From Streptomyces fodineus (lineage in GTDB: Bacteria > Actinomycetota > Actinomycetes > Streptomycetales > Streptomycetaceae): a stretch of DNA of 64,000 nt. The position numbers and the translations under genes were made by a program. Positions 55,715 to 64,000 of this stretch are shown piece by piece. The stretch is from assembly GCF_001735805.1 (NCBI RefSeq), contig NZ_CP017248.1:1302001-1366000 (forward strand), written 5' to 3'. The notes below the pieces were generated by a model. It worked only from the letters and a program-made list of their open reading frames with translations. It was not told where the DNA came from and did no database searches. Numbering within the stretch: the stretch's first letter is position 1; every line of letters starts with the position of its first letter.

Positions 55715-56359
55715 CTACCGCTGCTCGCTGCCGGCACGGTGCGGGCCGAAACGCGCGGTGGGGCGTATTCGGGGGATCAGGGCCGGGACTTCGGCGCGGT
55801 AGGCGTCGTAGGCGGCGCCGAACTGGCCGGCCATCAGACCGTCCTCGATCCGGACCCGTCGCAGCAGCCAGGGCACGGCCACCGCCAGGACAGCTGTCCA
55901 GACGCCGAAGCCGCAGGCCAGCATGGCGCCGACGGTCAAGCCGAGCAAGCCGGTGTAGATGGGGTGGCGGACCAGCCGGTAGGGACCCTCCGTGCGGAGC
56001 TCATGGTGTTCCTGGACCGTCGGGACGCTGGCCCACATCGTGCCCAGAACCCAGCGGGCCCACAGCAGCAGGGCGGTCGAGGCCATGGCGAGCAGGACAC
56101 CCGGGACCGCCAGCTCGGGCCGCCAGTACTGCAGGTGACGCCAGAAGCCCCGGAAGTGCCCGAGCAGGGCGGACAGCACATAGACGCCGGCGATCAGCAG
56201 CAGCCGGCGCGGCAGCGTGCGCCGCAGTCCGCGCAGCCAGCCGCGCGCGCCTCTGTGGCTCTTCACGCCGAAGTAGACGGCGCCCGCGATCCAGGCCGCG
56301 AGAAAGATCACCACGCAGACGGAGGTGATCAGGACGAGTGCCGAGTGCAGAGAACCCAT
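55715..56359 (-). CDS. Isoprenylcysteine carboxyl methyltransferase-family membrane protein
   Basis: 214 residues with four to five membrane helices (VLITSVCVVIFLAAWIAGAV first). The C-terminal signature RTEGPYRLVRHPIYTGLLG is the SAM-binding motif of ICMT/PEMT-like membrane methyltransferases, and FGAAYDAYRAEVPALIPRI follows. Bacterial members methylate unknown small or lipid substrates. ATG at 56359. It is divergent from the proline-rich-tail gene, 249 bases away. Confidence 0.85.
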   Translation of the reverse strand: MGSLHSALVLITSVCVVIFLAAWIAGAVYFGVKSHRGARGWLRGLRRTLPRRLLLIAGVYVLSALLGHFRGFWRHLQYWRPELAVPGVLLAMASTALLLWARWVLGTMWASVPTVQEHHELRTEGPYRLVRHPIYTGLLGLTVGAMLACGFGVWTAVLAVAVPWLLRRVRIEDGLMAGQFGAAYDAYRAEVPALIPRIRPTARFGPHRAGSEQR

Positions 56360-56608
56360 GCCTCAAGGGTGCTCGCGCACACAGCGGATCACCACCACCC
56401 ACAGGTCGATGGAGGGCTCTCCACCTGCCTCCATCCGTGGATGGAGGAACCGCCTGCTCCACGGGCGGAGGGGCGGGCGGCTCGGCCCACCGCGCTGCCC
56501 GACCCCGCAAAGTCCCCTCGGAACAGGGCAGTTCGGGCGTGTCCCGGGTGCGGCGCTGCTAGCCTGCGCGCAGGGTGCTCGGGCGGGACAGGGGAGGAGC
56601 TGAACGCC

Positions 56609-57787
56609 GTGGTCCATACGTTCGCCGTGTACCGGGACGCGATGCGCGAGGCATGGGGCGACTGGTGGCTGGCCTGGCCCCTGCTCCAGAAGGTCGCCGT
56701 GGGGGACGTCCTGCACGACTCCCGCGGATCCGTCCGCGCGGCCGGGACGCTGACCGAGCGGCGGATCGCGTTCGACGAGACGGCGCCCGCTGCCCGCGGG
56801 GCGTTCGTGCACGACGCCGCAGGCGGGATCGACATCCGCTTCAAGGCGTCCGGCGCCCCGGACCCGCTGTTCTCCGCCCTCGTCGACGTGGACGCGGGGG
56901 TGCTGCTGCGCTTCGCCCGGCAGCGGGCCGCGCTGGTGGCGTACCGGGGCCTGACCGGGAGCGGCATGGCGGACACCCGTGCCCTGGCCGGCGCGCTGGT
57001 CCGCCGCTACTGGGAGGGCCGGTGGGACGCCGGTCTGCTCGCCGTGACCGAGGTGGTCCGGGCCGAGGGTGCCGCCGTGCTGGTGGCCGCCGAGGCGGGC
57101 GCCTCCGCCGAGCTGCGCCTTTCCACTGCCGTGGGCGCCGGGCCCCTGCAACTGCTCGACCTGGCGGGCTCGGCACAGCTCGCGGGCAGCCGTCACCTGG
57201 GCTTCCAGTGGATCGGCGAGTCCGTCACCCCGCTCTTCCGGGTCGTACGGCTGCGCGGCACCTGGCTCGGCGGGGTGCGCGAGGAGTACGGGCCCGTGCA
57301 GCCGGGCCGCGGGCTGGACTCCGAGCCGGTGCCACCGCTGCTGCTGGAGCAGGCCGCCGACGACCCGTCGGCCGTGCTCGAAGCCCCGCCGCAGCCGGTC
57401 GCGGAGCCCGCGCCGGACGCGGAGCACACGCCCGAGCCGGGGCACGCGCTGGAATCTGAGCACGCGCCCGAGCCGAAGCACGCACCGAAAGCCTGGCGCA
57501 CGCCGCAACCCCAGCGCTCGCCCAAGCCGAAGCCTGCGCCCCAGCCGAAGCACGCACCGGAACCCTGGCACGCACCGGAACCCCAGCGCTCGCCCAAGCC
57601 GAAGCCCGAGCCCGAGCCGGAGCACGCACCGAAAGCCCGCCGCACGCCGAAACCCCCGCGCTCGCCCAAGCCGGAGCCTGCGCCCCAGCCGAAGCCGGGA
57701 CCGAAGCCTGCGCCCGAACCGAAGCCGGGACCGAAGCCTGCGCCGGGGCCGGAGGTCGCGGTCAAGCCGGGACGGGACGCGTCCTGA
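56609..57787 (+). CDS. Unknown-domain protein with long proline/lysine-rich tail (ternary-system associated?)
   Basis: 392 residues. Residues 1-240 form a mixed alpha/beta domain with AVYRDAMREAWGDWWLAWPL, LTERRIAFDETAP, RFARQRAALVAYRGLTGSGM and RRYWEGRWDAGLLAVTEVVR. I do not recognise a named catalytic family. Residues 250-392 are a low-complexity tail of PEP/KP repeats (EPKHAPKAWRTPQPQRSPKP). The GTG at 56609 follows GGGGAGGAG at nine bases. It is the first of four same-strand genes (to 60353) with an HExxH protein, a radical SAM enzyme and a 69-residue protein. Its N-terminal domain may be one of the 'bpX' domains of MoxR-vWA-beta-propeller systems; this is a guess. Confidence 0.7.
   Translation: MVHTFAVYRDAMREAWGDWWLAWPLLQKVAVGDVLHDSRGSVRAAGTLTERRIAFDETAPAARGAFVHDAAGGIDIRFKASGAPDPLFSALVDVDAGVLLRFARQRAALVAYRGLTGSGMADTRALAGALVRRYWEGRWDAGLLAVTEVVRAEGAAVLVAAEAGASAELRLSTAVGAGPLQLLDLAGSAQLAGSRHLGFQWIGESVTPLFRVVRLRGTWLGGVREEYGPVQPGRGLDSEPVPPLLLEQAADDPSAVLEAPPQPVAEPAPDAEHTPEPGHALESEHAPEPKHAPKAWRTPQPQRSPKPKPAPQPKHAPEPWHAPEPQRSPKPKPEPEPEHAPKARRTPKPPRSPKPEPAPQPKPGPKPAPEPKPGPKPAPGPEVAVKPGRDAS
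57420..57780 (+). repeat. Degenerate repeats coding a proline-rich tail
   Basis: Units such as CCCAAGCCGAAGCC and GAGCCGGAGCACGC alternate and encode (P-x)n with Lys, His, Arg and Glu. They code the C-terminal 120 residues of the upstream protein and are prone to length variation. Confidence 0.65.
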
Positions 57788-57840
57788 CGGCCCCGGCCCC
57801 GGCCCCGCTGCCCGCCCGGCGTGCCGCCGCGCGTGAGCAC

Positions 57841-59094
57841 GTGGTCGCCGGGCTGGAGGAGGAGCTGCGCCGGTGGCGGGAGGACAGCCGCGCCGGCGGG
57901 CCGCTGGAGAAGCACCGCAGCCAGCTGGACGCCGTGCTCGCGCTGCTCGGGGCGGGCGTGGCCGACGTACGGGCCCGGCTCGCGGACGGGCGCGGCGACG
58001 AGGTACCCGGCCGGGTCCTGGACCTGCACCACGTGTGGGACTTCTACCGCACCCGGTTCCTGCTGCGCCGCGTCCGTGACTACCGCCGCTTCCTGGACGC
58101 CGCCGACGAGTTGGCGTGGGAGTGCTACGGCCCCGTGCTGAGGCTCGCCGGGGGCCGTCCCAAGGAACCCCCGCTGGTCGGCTTCAGCCGGGCGGCCTCG
58201 CCGCGCGCCCATCGCCGGGGCAGCGCCTACCACGATCTGCTGCCCCGCGGCGGCATCCACACCCGCGAGGGCCGTGAGGCCGCCGCCCGGCTGCCGTTCC
58301 CGGTCATCGACGTGCCCTGGTCCTTCGGCTCCCATCTGCCCGCCCTGCTGACGGTGGCGCACGAGGCCGCGCACCACATCGACGACGACTGCGGGCTCGG
58401 CGCGGAGATCCGCCGGCGCATCGGGGCGGCCGGTCTGCCCCCGGACCGGGCGGCCCACTGGGAGCGCTGGGCGGGCGAGGCGTTCGCCGACGTGTGCGCC
58501 GCCGTGCTGTGCGGGCCCGCCTACGCCGCCGTACTCGCGGAGCTGCTCGGCCCCGGGGACGACGTAGACGAACGCGATGACGTGGACGAACGGGACTTCG
58601 ACGGCCCGCATCCGCCGCCCGCGGCCCGGCTGCGGCTGGCCGGCGCCGCCGCCCGGCTGTCCGGACACCCGGGCGCGCCCGACGGCACCGGCGACGGCCA
58701 CGAGGCGGGTGTGGTGGCCGCCGCGCTGGTCGCGGGCGGCTGGTCCGGGCTGGACGGGCTGTCGCTGACGGAACTGTTCGGTGCCGGCCGCCCCGACGTG
58801 CCGGCCGGGGCACGGCGGCTGCTGGCCGGCGGTCCCTCCCGGTGCCCGTCGGCGGCCGGGGTGCTGGCCGCCGCCGCCCTCGCCTTCCAGTGCGACCCGG
58901 CCACGTACGACCGGCAGGCCGTCGGGGACCGGGCCGTGGCCGAGGTGCTGCGCCTGCGGTCCGCCGGCACCCGGGCCGTGTCGTCCCCGGATCCGTCGGC
59001 CGCCGCCCGCCGTCGCGCGCACACGGAGGCCGGGCGCGCCGTGCTGACCGCGCTGGACGCCACGAAGGATCCAACTCACGGTGTTTCCGGGTGA
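57841..59094 (+). CDS. HExxH zincin-like metallopeptidase domain protein
   Basis: About 417 residues from GTG 57841; no clear ribosome site is visible, and translation may be coupled to the preceding gene (stop at 57787), so the start is uncertain by up to 19 codons. A helical N-terminus (1-100) is followed by SFGSHLPALLTVAHEAAHHI, with the zinc motif HEAAH (174-178) and, 35 residues later, ERWAGEAFADVCAAVLCGP, the third-ligand Glu (213) of gluzincins. There is no signal peptide, so it is intracellular. The remainder is helical. It may cleave a partner in the adjacent radical SAM/beta-propeller system. Confidence 0.75.
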   Translation: MVAGLEEELRRWREDSRAGGPLEKHRSQLDAVLALLGAGVADVRARLADGRGDEVPGRVLDLHHVWDFYRTRFLLRRVRDYRRFLDAADELAWECYGPVLRLAGGRPKEPPLVGFSRAASPRAHRRGSAYHDLLPRGGIHTREGREAAARLPFPVIDVPWSFGSHLPALLTVAHEAAHHIDDDCGLGAEIRRRIGAAGLPPDRAAHWERWAGEAFADVCAAVLCGPAYAAVLAELLGPGDDVDERDDVDERDFDGPHPPPAARLRLAGAAARLSGHPGAPDGTGDGHEAGVVAAALVAGGWSGLDGLSLTELFGAGRPDVPAGARRLLAGGPSRCPSAAGVLAAAALAFQCDPATYDRQAVGDRAVAEVLRLRSAGTRAVSSPDPSAAARRRAHTEAGRAVLTALDATKDPTHGVSG

Positions 59095-59125
59095 GTTGAG
59101 CAGGCCGGAAGCTACCCTGGCCGAC

Positions 59126-60139
59126 ATGGGTATGCAGTGGACGCCGGCGGTCCTCCAGCGGCGGCGGCACGGGCGGGTGCAGTGTCTGCTGTGCCCCTTC
59201 CGGTGTGCGCTGGAGGACGGCGAGACGGGCCTGTGCGGGGTGCGCCGCCGGACCGGGGACCGGTTGGAGACCGCGACCTTCGCGTCGTCCGTACGGCACT
59301 GGGACACCGTCGAACGCAAACCGCTGTACCACTACCGCCCGGGCACTCCCTGTCTGACCCTGGCCGCGCCCGGCTGCACCTTCGCCTGCGACTACTGCAT
59401 CAACCACCGCATGTCCCAGTACGGCCGTGAGGACTCCGTCCGCTGGGACGCCGAGCCGGTGGACGCCGAGGAGGTGGCCGGGGAGGCCGCCGCGCGCTCG
59501 GGATGTGTCGCGATCTCCTACACCGAGCCCTCGCTGGCCATCGAACTGACCGCCGCACTGGCCGAGTCGGGCCGTCCGCTCGGGGTGGACGTGGTCTGGA
59601 AGAGCAACGGCTTCCTGACCGCCGAGGCCGTCGACCTCGCGGCGCGCCATGTCGCCGCCGTCAACGTCGATGTGAAGACCCTCGACGAACGCGACCACCG
59701 TGACCTCACCGGCGCCCGGCCGGGCCCCGTCCTCGACGCCCTGACCGGGCTGCGGGAACGCGGCGTCTGGGTGGAGGTGTCGACCCCGCTGATCCCCGGA
59801 CTCACCGCGGGACCCGGCACCCTGCGCCCGATCGCCCGGGCGCTGGCCGCGCTGGACCCCGCGATCCCCTGGCATCTGGTCCGGGCCACTCCCGCCCACC
59901 GCCGCACCGGCCACGCGCCCACACCGGTGGCGGACCTGGCGGCCGGGGTGCGGATCGGGCGCGAGGAAGGACTGCGGCACGTGTACGTCGAGCGCGCCCT
60001 CGGTGCCGTCGGCCGGGCCACCCGGTGTCCGCGGTGCCGTACCACCGTGGTGGCCCGGGACATCTGGGCGCTGGGCGAGAACGCCCTCGAAGACGGCAGG
60101 TGCCCGCGGTGCGGCACCGCAGTGGAAGGACGATGGTGA
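59126..60139 (+). CDS. Radical SAM enzyme, PflA-like/AmmeMemoRadiSam type with zinc-ribbon C-terminus
   Basis: 337 residues. Residues 20-37 hold a Cys-rich N-terminal segment (CLLCPFRCALEDGETGLCGV). The radical SAM cluster is CTFACDYC (Cys84, 88, 91). The TIM-barrel part includes VDVVWKSNGFLTAEAVDL and NVDVKTLDERDHRDLTG. The C-terminus has two CPRC/CPRC pairs (CRTTVVARDIWALGENAL between them), a zinc ribbon. It generates a 5'-deoxyadenosyl radical to modify an unknown substrate. The ATG at 59126 follows the HExxH gene by 31 bases, and the 69-residue gene starts four bases after its stop. Confidence 0.9.
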   Translation: MGMQWTPAVLQRRRHGRVQCLLCPFRCALEDGETGLCGVRRRTGDRLETATFASSVRHWDTVERKPLYHYRPGTPCLTLAAPGCTFACDYCINHRMSQYGREDSVRWDAEPVDAEEVAGEAAARSGCVAISYTEPSLAIELTAALAESGRPLGVDVVWKSNGFLTAEAVDLAARHVAAVNVDVKTLDERDHRDLTGARPGPVLDALTGLRERGVWVEVSTPLIPGLTAGPGTLRPIARALAALDPAIPWHLVRATPAHRRTGHAPTPVADLAAGVRIGREEGLRHVYVERALGAVGRATRCPRCRTTVVARDIWALGENALEDGRCPRCGTAVEGRW

Positions 60140-60143
60140 CACC

Positions 60144-60353
60144 ATGGCCGAGTACCGGATGGTCGAGCACATCCCCGACCTGATCCAGCCCGAGGAGTAC
60201 GAGCGACATCCCGAAGGGCGTCTGGTGCGGATCAGCATCAGCGTCGACGGCGGGGGCGTCCAGGTGCTCGGCGACGCCTTCCGGCCGGAGGTGCTGGAGC
60301 GGCTGCTGGAGACGCTGGGGCCGGACGCGATCGAGCAGATGCTCTGCGGCTGA
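60144..60353 (+). CDS. 69-residue protein coupled to the radical SAM gene
   Basis: It starts ATG 60144, four bases after the radical SAM stop, with GGTGA just before it. MAEYRMVEHIPDLIQPEEY is acidic and helical; LVRISISVDGGGVQVLGD is beta-like; PEVLERLLETLGPDAIEQML is a second helix. It ends in Cys-Gly. There is no leader or membrane segment. It could be a substrate or partner of the radical SAM enzyme, or a small structural subunit. Composition is not that of a typical RiPP core, so precursor status is unproven. Confidence 0.75.
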   Translation: MAEYRMVEHIPDLIQPEEYERHPEGRLVRISISVDGGGVQVLGDAFRPEVLERLLETLGPDAIEQMLCG

Positions 60354-60371
60354 CCCTGCCGCGCCCGGTCT

Positions 60372-63300
60372 TCACTCGTCCGACAGCAGTGCCGTCAGCA
60401 CCGCCCGCAGCTCCTCCGGTGAGGGCTCCGGCGGCAGTACGTGACGGTGCCGGGCGGGCTCCCGCCACGGGATGTGCGGGTAGTGCACGCGCAGTTCACG
60501 CAGTCCCGGGCGCGGCGCGGGCCGCAGGTACGGATGGGACAGCAGCACGATCCGGGGCGGCCCCGACAGGTCGGCGGTGAGCCGGGCGGCCACCACCTCG
60601 GCCTCCCGGAACGCCGAAGGCGCGTCGCCCGCCGTCAGCGGGCCGGCGGCCCACACATGGACCAGGTCCTCCGGGCCCTGGAGGAACCGCGACCGCCACG
60701 GCTCGCCGAGCGGCACCAGGGCACAGGGGCGGCCCAGCCGGAGCACGGTGGCCGCCATCAGATGGGCCGCGAGCCGCAGCACGGATCCGACCTTGCCGTG
60801 CGTGGCGGGTGTGTCGTCCAGCAGCAGCACCAGACCGTGCGGATCGCGCGGCAGCCGGCCGCTGCTGGTGCGGTACAGCAGCTCGTCCCGGGCGTGCCTG
60901 GCCCTGAGCAGCTCGGTGGGCAGGGCGAGTTGGGTCGGCAGCAGCCGGTTGGCGGGGCCGTGCCGGGCGAGCCCGGAGCGGCCGGTGCCGCCCGCGCCGC
61001 CCATGGCGAGGCCGGTGTCGCCGTCCAGCAGTCTGAGGCCCAGCAGGGCGCGCTGGGCGGGCCCCGGCGGGGTGAGGGAGAGCGGAAGCCGGCGCATCCG
61101 GGCCGGCAGGGTGGGGTCGGCGGCCACCGCCTCGGGGCCGAGGATGCGCAGCAGCGCCACCAGACGGTCGTCCACCGTGCCCAGTGCCGCGGTGAGTTCG
61201 GTGAGGGTGGGCACGGATCGGCGGGCGGGGATGGAGGAGCCGGTCAGCGCCCGGCCCAGGGCCTGGGCGAGGTCGGCCTGGGTGACCTCGGGCGGGGCCA
61301 GGTACGCCGGGTCGGCGGGCAGGTCCGCGACCAGCAGCAGTGCCAGGCCCGCCAGGGCAGCGCCCGGCCAGCCCAGTTCGCGCAGGGCGTGCAGGCCGCG
61401 GTGGTCGGCCAGCGCGCGCAGCCGGGGCGGGGTGCTGCCGCGCAGCAGCGCCAGGACGTCCGCCAGCAGGTCCAGCGGCACCCCGAACCCGTGTACGGCC
61501 GCGAGCACGGCGAGCCGTACCAGTTCCTCCTCGCCGTTCGGCGGGACCGGGGCGGCGGCGGTGCGCGGGCCGCCGGTGAACAGCTCCCACAGCACCGCGG
61601 CCCCGGAGTTGTAGGTGGCCGCGAGCTGGTCGCCGACCGGGGACCAGCGCAGCGTCCACAGATGCCCGCCGACCCCGTCCGGCGGCACGAGCACCCGGAT
61701 GCGGCGCGCCTCCTCGGCGTCCCAGACCTCCGCGACCGAGTCCTGGTCGGCGGACGCGAACGCCAGCAGCCGGGAGTCGGCGCACCAGGACAGTGCCGGT
61801 GCCCAGTCCCGTCCGCCGGCCTCGCCGAACGTCCGCCACGGCTGCCAGGTGGCGGTGTCCCAGACCACGACCGGGCCGCCGGCGCTGCCCGGTGTGGCCG
61901 CGAGCCGGCTGCCGTCCGGGGACCAGGCCACCCGGCACACCAGGGCCTGCCGGTCGGGCCAGTCGAGCACCCGCACCCGGCGGCACCGGCCGGCGGGTCC
62001 GGTGCCCCAGACGATCACCCGGCCGCGGGTGCCGGCCGCGAGCAGCCGGCCGTCCGGGGACCAGGCGGGCCGGCGCACCCCGTCCTCCACGGGCAGCCGT
62101 TGCGGTCCGCCGCTGTCCTGGGCCAGGTCGTGCACCAGCAACTGCCGTGGGTCCGCGCCGGGTTCGGGTGCCGCCCAGCGCAGCGGGCGCACCGGGTCGG
62201 CGGCGACCGCCTGCCCGGCCACCCGCTCGGCGAGCACCCCGCCGTCGCGCGGGTCCACCAGCCGGTTGACGCCCTGTTCGTAGTGGGCGGCGAGCACCAG
62301 GACCGCGCGGTCGCCGGCCAGGCAGGCGGCGTCGTACCAGCCGTGCGGGAAGCTCGGCACGGGCGCCTCGCCGTCGGGGTGTGTGGCGTCGGCGGCGTAC
62401 TCGAGGAGGCGGCCCGGCCCGGACTCGCACCAGTGCCGGGCGCCGTCCGGGGACCATACGAGGGCCGGTGCGACACAGCCGAGTCCGGCCTCCGGCAGCC
62501 GTACGGCGCGCAGCACCCCGGGGGGCCGTTCCCCGGTGCGGGTGTGGACCTTGCCGACGGTGACGCCCATCGCGTTGGCCCAGCGGCGCAGCGCGGCCGG
62601 GTCCCGGCGCCGGTGCGGGCGCGGTACCGCTCCGGACGGCTCCCACACCGCCGCCGTGTCCGCATCGAGCAGGGCGGCGAACAGCCCGCTCGCCGACAGG
62701 CTCAGCGCGCCGGGTCCGGTCACCCGGCCCGGCAGCTGCCCGAGGAGGTCCAGGCGCGGGCCGAGGATGCGCAGTCCGTCCAGTTCGGATCCGGCGATCA
62801 GCAGGGAGCCGTCGTGGCTGAAGGTCAGCGCGTTCATGCGGTACGGCACGAACTCCCGCCGCAGTTCCCGGCCGGAGCCCGGGTCCAGCAGCCGTAGCCC
62901 CGCGTAGTCCTCGACGGCGATCGCCCGGCCCTCCGGGGAGCACGCCACCCGGCGCAGGCCCTCGAAGAGCCCGCCGAGGGTGCCGGTCATGGTGCGGCCG
63001 TGCGGTTCCCACAGCTGCGCGGAGGTCGCCGTGGCCACGCAGAGGGTGTCCTGCCGGCCCGGGAGCCAGCACACCTCGACCACCGGGTCGACGCCGCGCA
63101 GCCGGGTCACCGTGCCTTCGGCGCGTTGCAGCAGCAGGACGTCGCCGGAACGCAGTCCCGCCGCCAGCACCCGGGCGTCGGGGGCGAGGGCGAGGGCCGT
63201 GATCTCGCCCTCGGTGTGGAGCTCCGCGGGCAGTTCCACGGGCTCGCCGGTGTCGGCGTCGAGGAGGACCAGGTGGCCCGCGCCGAGCAGGAACAGCCGG

Positions 63301-63539
63301 TCGCCGTCGGGGGTCCACACGGCCGCGTCGGTGCCCGGGTGCCGGCCGGCCGCCGGTGGTGGGCCGGGCCAGGGCAGCCGCCATACGACGCGGCCCTCGT
63401 CGTCGTGGCGTACGACCTCACCGCCGTGCACCACGACCAGTCCGGTGCCGTCCGGCGACAGGCACAGGCAGCGGGCGTCGGCCGCGGGCACGGTGAGGAT
63501 GTGCTGGGCGCTCCAGGCGCCGGCCGGGGGTGTGCTCAC
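60372..63539 (-). CDS. WD40/beta-propeller protein with C-terminal vWA-like domain
   Basis: 1055 residues. Residues 1-655 hold about 12 WD40-type blades (examples: CLCLSPDGTGLVVVHGGEVV, PAWSPDGRLLAAGTRGRVIVW, RVAWSPDGSRLAATPG), enough for two propellers. Residues 665-820 are helical. Residues 900-1005 look like a vWA-type Rossmann domain (GLVLLLDDTPATHGKVG, RIVLLSHPY) with an imperfect MIDAS (DDTPAT instead of DxSxS). The GTG at 63539 overlaps the stop of the next gene in GTGA. It faces the radical SAM operon tail to tail 18 bases away. Architecture and neighbourhood suggest a scaffold or regulator in a MoxR-vWA-beta-propeller system. Confidence 0.85.
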   Translation of the reverse strand: MSTPPAGAWSAQHILTVPAADARCLCLSPDGTGLVVVHGGEVVRHDDEGRVVWRLPWPGPPPAAGRHPGTDAAVWTPDGDRLFLLGAGHLVLLDADTGEPVELPAELHTEGEITALALAPDARVLAAGLRSGDVLLLQRAEGTVTRLRGVDPVVEVCWLPGRQDTLCVATATSAQLWEPHGRTMTGTLGGLFEGLRRVACSPEGRAIAVEDYAGLRLLDPGSGRELRREFVPYRMNALTFSHDGSLLIAGSELDGLRILGPRLDLLGQLPGRVTGPGALSLSASGLFAALLDADTAAVWEPSGAVPRPHRRRDPAALRRWANAMGVTVGKVHTRTGERPPGVLRAVRLPEAGLGCVAPALVWSPDGARHWCESGPGRLLEYAADATHPDGEAPVPSFPHGWYDAACLAGDRAVLVLAAHYEQGVNRLVDPRDGGVLAERVAGQAVAADPVRPLRWAAPEPGADPRQLLVHDLAQDSGGPQRLPVEDGVRRPAWSPDGRLLAAGTRGRVIVWGTGPAGRCRRVRVLDWPDRQALVCRVAWSPDGSRLAATPGSAGGPVVVWDTATWQPWRTFGEAGGRDWAPALSWCADSRLLAFASADQDSVAEVWDAEEARRIRVLVPPDGVGGHLWTLRWSPVGDQLAATYNSGAAVLWELFTGGPRTAAAPVPPNGEEELVRLAVLAAVHGFGVPLDLLADVLALLRGSTPPRLRALADHRGLHALRELGWPGAALAGLALLLVADLPADPAYLAPPEVTQADLAQALGRALTGSSIPARRSVPTLTELTAALGTVDDRLVALLRILGPEAVAADPTLPARMRRLPLSLTPPGPAQRALLGLRLLDGDTGLAMGGAGGTGRSGLARHGPANRLLPTQLALPTELLRARHARDELLYRTSSGRLPRDPHGLVLLLDDTPATHGKVGSVLRLAAHLMAATVLRLGRPCALVPLGEPWRSRFLQGPEDLVHVWAAGPLTAGDAPSAFREAEVVAARLTADLSGPPRIVLLSHPYLRPAPRPGLRELRVHYPHIPWREPARHRHVLPPEPSPEELRAVLTALLSDE

Positions 63540-64000
63540 AGGCCCTCGCCCAGCTCGGCCGCGGCCCGCTCGTACATCTGGGCCGCGCGCTGGAAGTGGC
63601 CCGCCTGCTCCAGCAGTTCGGCGGCCTTGCGGTACTCGCCGCGCAGGGAGTGTTCCATCGCGACCTGGTTCAGCCGCCGCCGTTCGGCCTCCGGGGTGCG
63701 GGGCGCGGCCGGTGCGGCGGGCTCGGGTTCGGGCATCACGGCGGCGAGCCGGTCCAGCAACTCCCGTGCGGACTCGGACAGTCCGGCGGCGAAGGCGGGC
63801 GGCGCGGGCGTCCACAGCTGCCAGGCGGGCCGTACGTCGGCCAGGCGCAGCCGCCAGGCGCCGTCGCGGCACAGCACGGTGACGACGTCCGGGCCGAGGC
63901 CGAGGACCTCGTCGCGGGCGGTGTCCGGCAGCGGCGGGTTGAGGACACAGCCGCTCTCCAGGTAGAGGGCGCCCGGTCCGGCCTGGTAGACGGGCACGCC
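63536..64000 (-). CDS. Upstream partner of the WD40/vWA protein (5' part outside window)
   Basis: About 153 residues are visible, reading in from the right edge; the frame is open to the boundary and the GTG at 63997 is probably internal. A beta-rich part (GALYLESGCVLNPPLPD, VTVLCRDGAWRLRLADV) is followed by an acidic linker and a helical tail with two TPR-like repeats (HSLRGEYRKAAELLEQAG, HFQRAAQMYERAAAELG). The stop overlaps the GTG of the WD40 gene, so they are coupled. The beta-rich part may be one of the bpX domains of ternary systems; I cannot assign which. Confidence 0.6.
   Translation of the reverse strand, partial: GVPVYQAGPGALYLESGCVLNPPLPDTARDEVLGLGPDVVTVLCRDGAWRLRLADVRPAWQLWTPAPPAFAAGLSESARELLDRLAAVMPEPEPAAPAAPRTPEAERRRLNQVAMEHSLRGEYRKAAELLEQAGHFQRAAQMYERAAAELGEGL

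Noticed and set aside
57193..59319. 708-codon minus-strand frame across the proline-tail and HExxH genes
   Set aside because: It is Gly/Arg/Ser-rich antisense coding with no motif, while the plus-strand frames have HExxH and coupled neighbours.

Overview
The window is high-GC actinobacterial DNA that looks like Streptomyces. Coding is dense with G/C in third positions, GTG starts are common with GGAGG-type ribosome sites, and 4-base stop/start overlaps and GGGGCTCCGCCCC-type hairpins recur. The gene families (PP2C/SpoIIE phosphatases, TetR and GntR regulators, M6 proteases, radical-SAM/beta-propeller genes) are typical of that genus. The many gene remnants suggest an accessory, rearranged part of the chromosome.

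Layout. 1-2.1 kb: the end of an unrecognised gene, then remnants (PsiE, a short-chain dehydrogenase, a tyrosine integrase). 2.1-9.8 kb: an unusual fusion of a PutP-like symporter with PAS, GAF, PP2C phosphatase and HATPase domains, then an FMN reductase, a divergent acetolactate-synthase-like enzyme and a zinc-free MDR oxidoreductase. 9.8-12.8 kb: remnants (DUF4832, IS630-like, integrase) around an intact metallophosphoesterase. 12.8-17.3 kb: a lipoprotein, a LysR/serine hydrolase pair and a divergent penicillin-binding protein. 17.4-23.4 kb: TetR/short-chain dehydrogenase and TetR/esterase/PHA-depolymerase blocks, each with strong palindromic operators. 23.4-32.4 kb: a STAND-LuxR regulator, a Tat-exported intradiol dioxygenase-like protein, a GlxA-type regulator divergent from a dienelactone hydrolase, and a PAS-GAF-PP2C phosphatase next to a leaderless AmiC-like binding protein.

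32.6-45.3 kb: a GntR regulator, an aldehyde dehydrogenase and a LysR regulator. Next comes a seven-gene protein-degradation operon: peptide ABC transporter (binding protein, two permeases, two ATPases), S33 aminopeptidase and secreted M6 metalloprotease. A second M6 protease lies upstream. A shared CAATGTCACA motif near the GntR gene, the aldehyde dehydrogenase and the ABC operon suggests one regulon.

45.8-53.3 kb: a lipoamide-dehydrogenase-like flavoprotein, then a sugar locus with a LacI regulator, a GH172/ABC-permease chimera, an FGGY kinase and a frameshifted L-fucose/D-arabinose isomerase. Three TGAAAT-type operators tie it together, and it may be a decaying D-arabinose/D-arabinan system. 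53.4-56.4 kb: two broken genes, a cobalamin riboswitch ahead of a lone (2Fe-2S) ferredoxin, and an isoprenylcysteine methyltransferase-like membrane protein.

56.6-64 kb: a proline-rich-tail protein, an HExxH zincin-like protein, a radical SAM enzyme and a 69-residue protein face a WD40/vWA-like giant and a partial upstream partner. This resembles the MoxR-vWA-beta-propeller ternary conflict systems, whose ATPase and vWA genes would lie beyond the right edge. It and the symporter-phosphatase fusion are the best candidates for new biology here.
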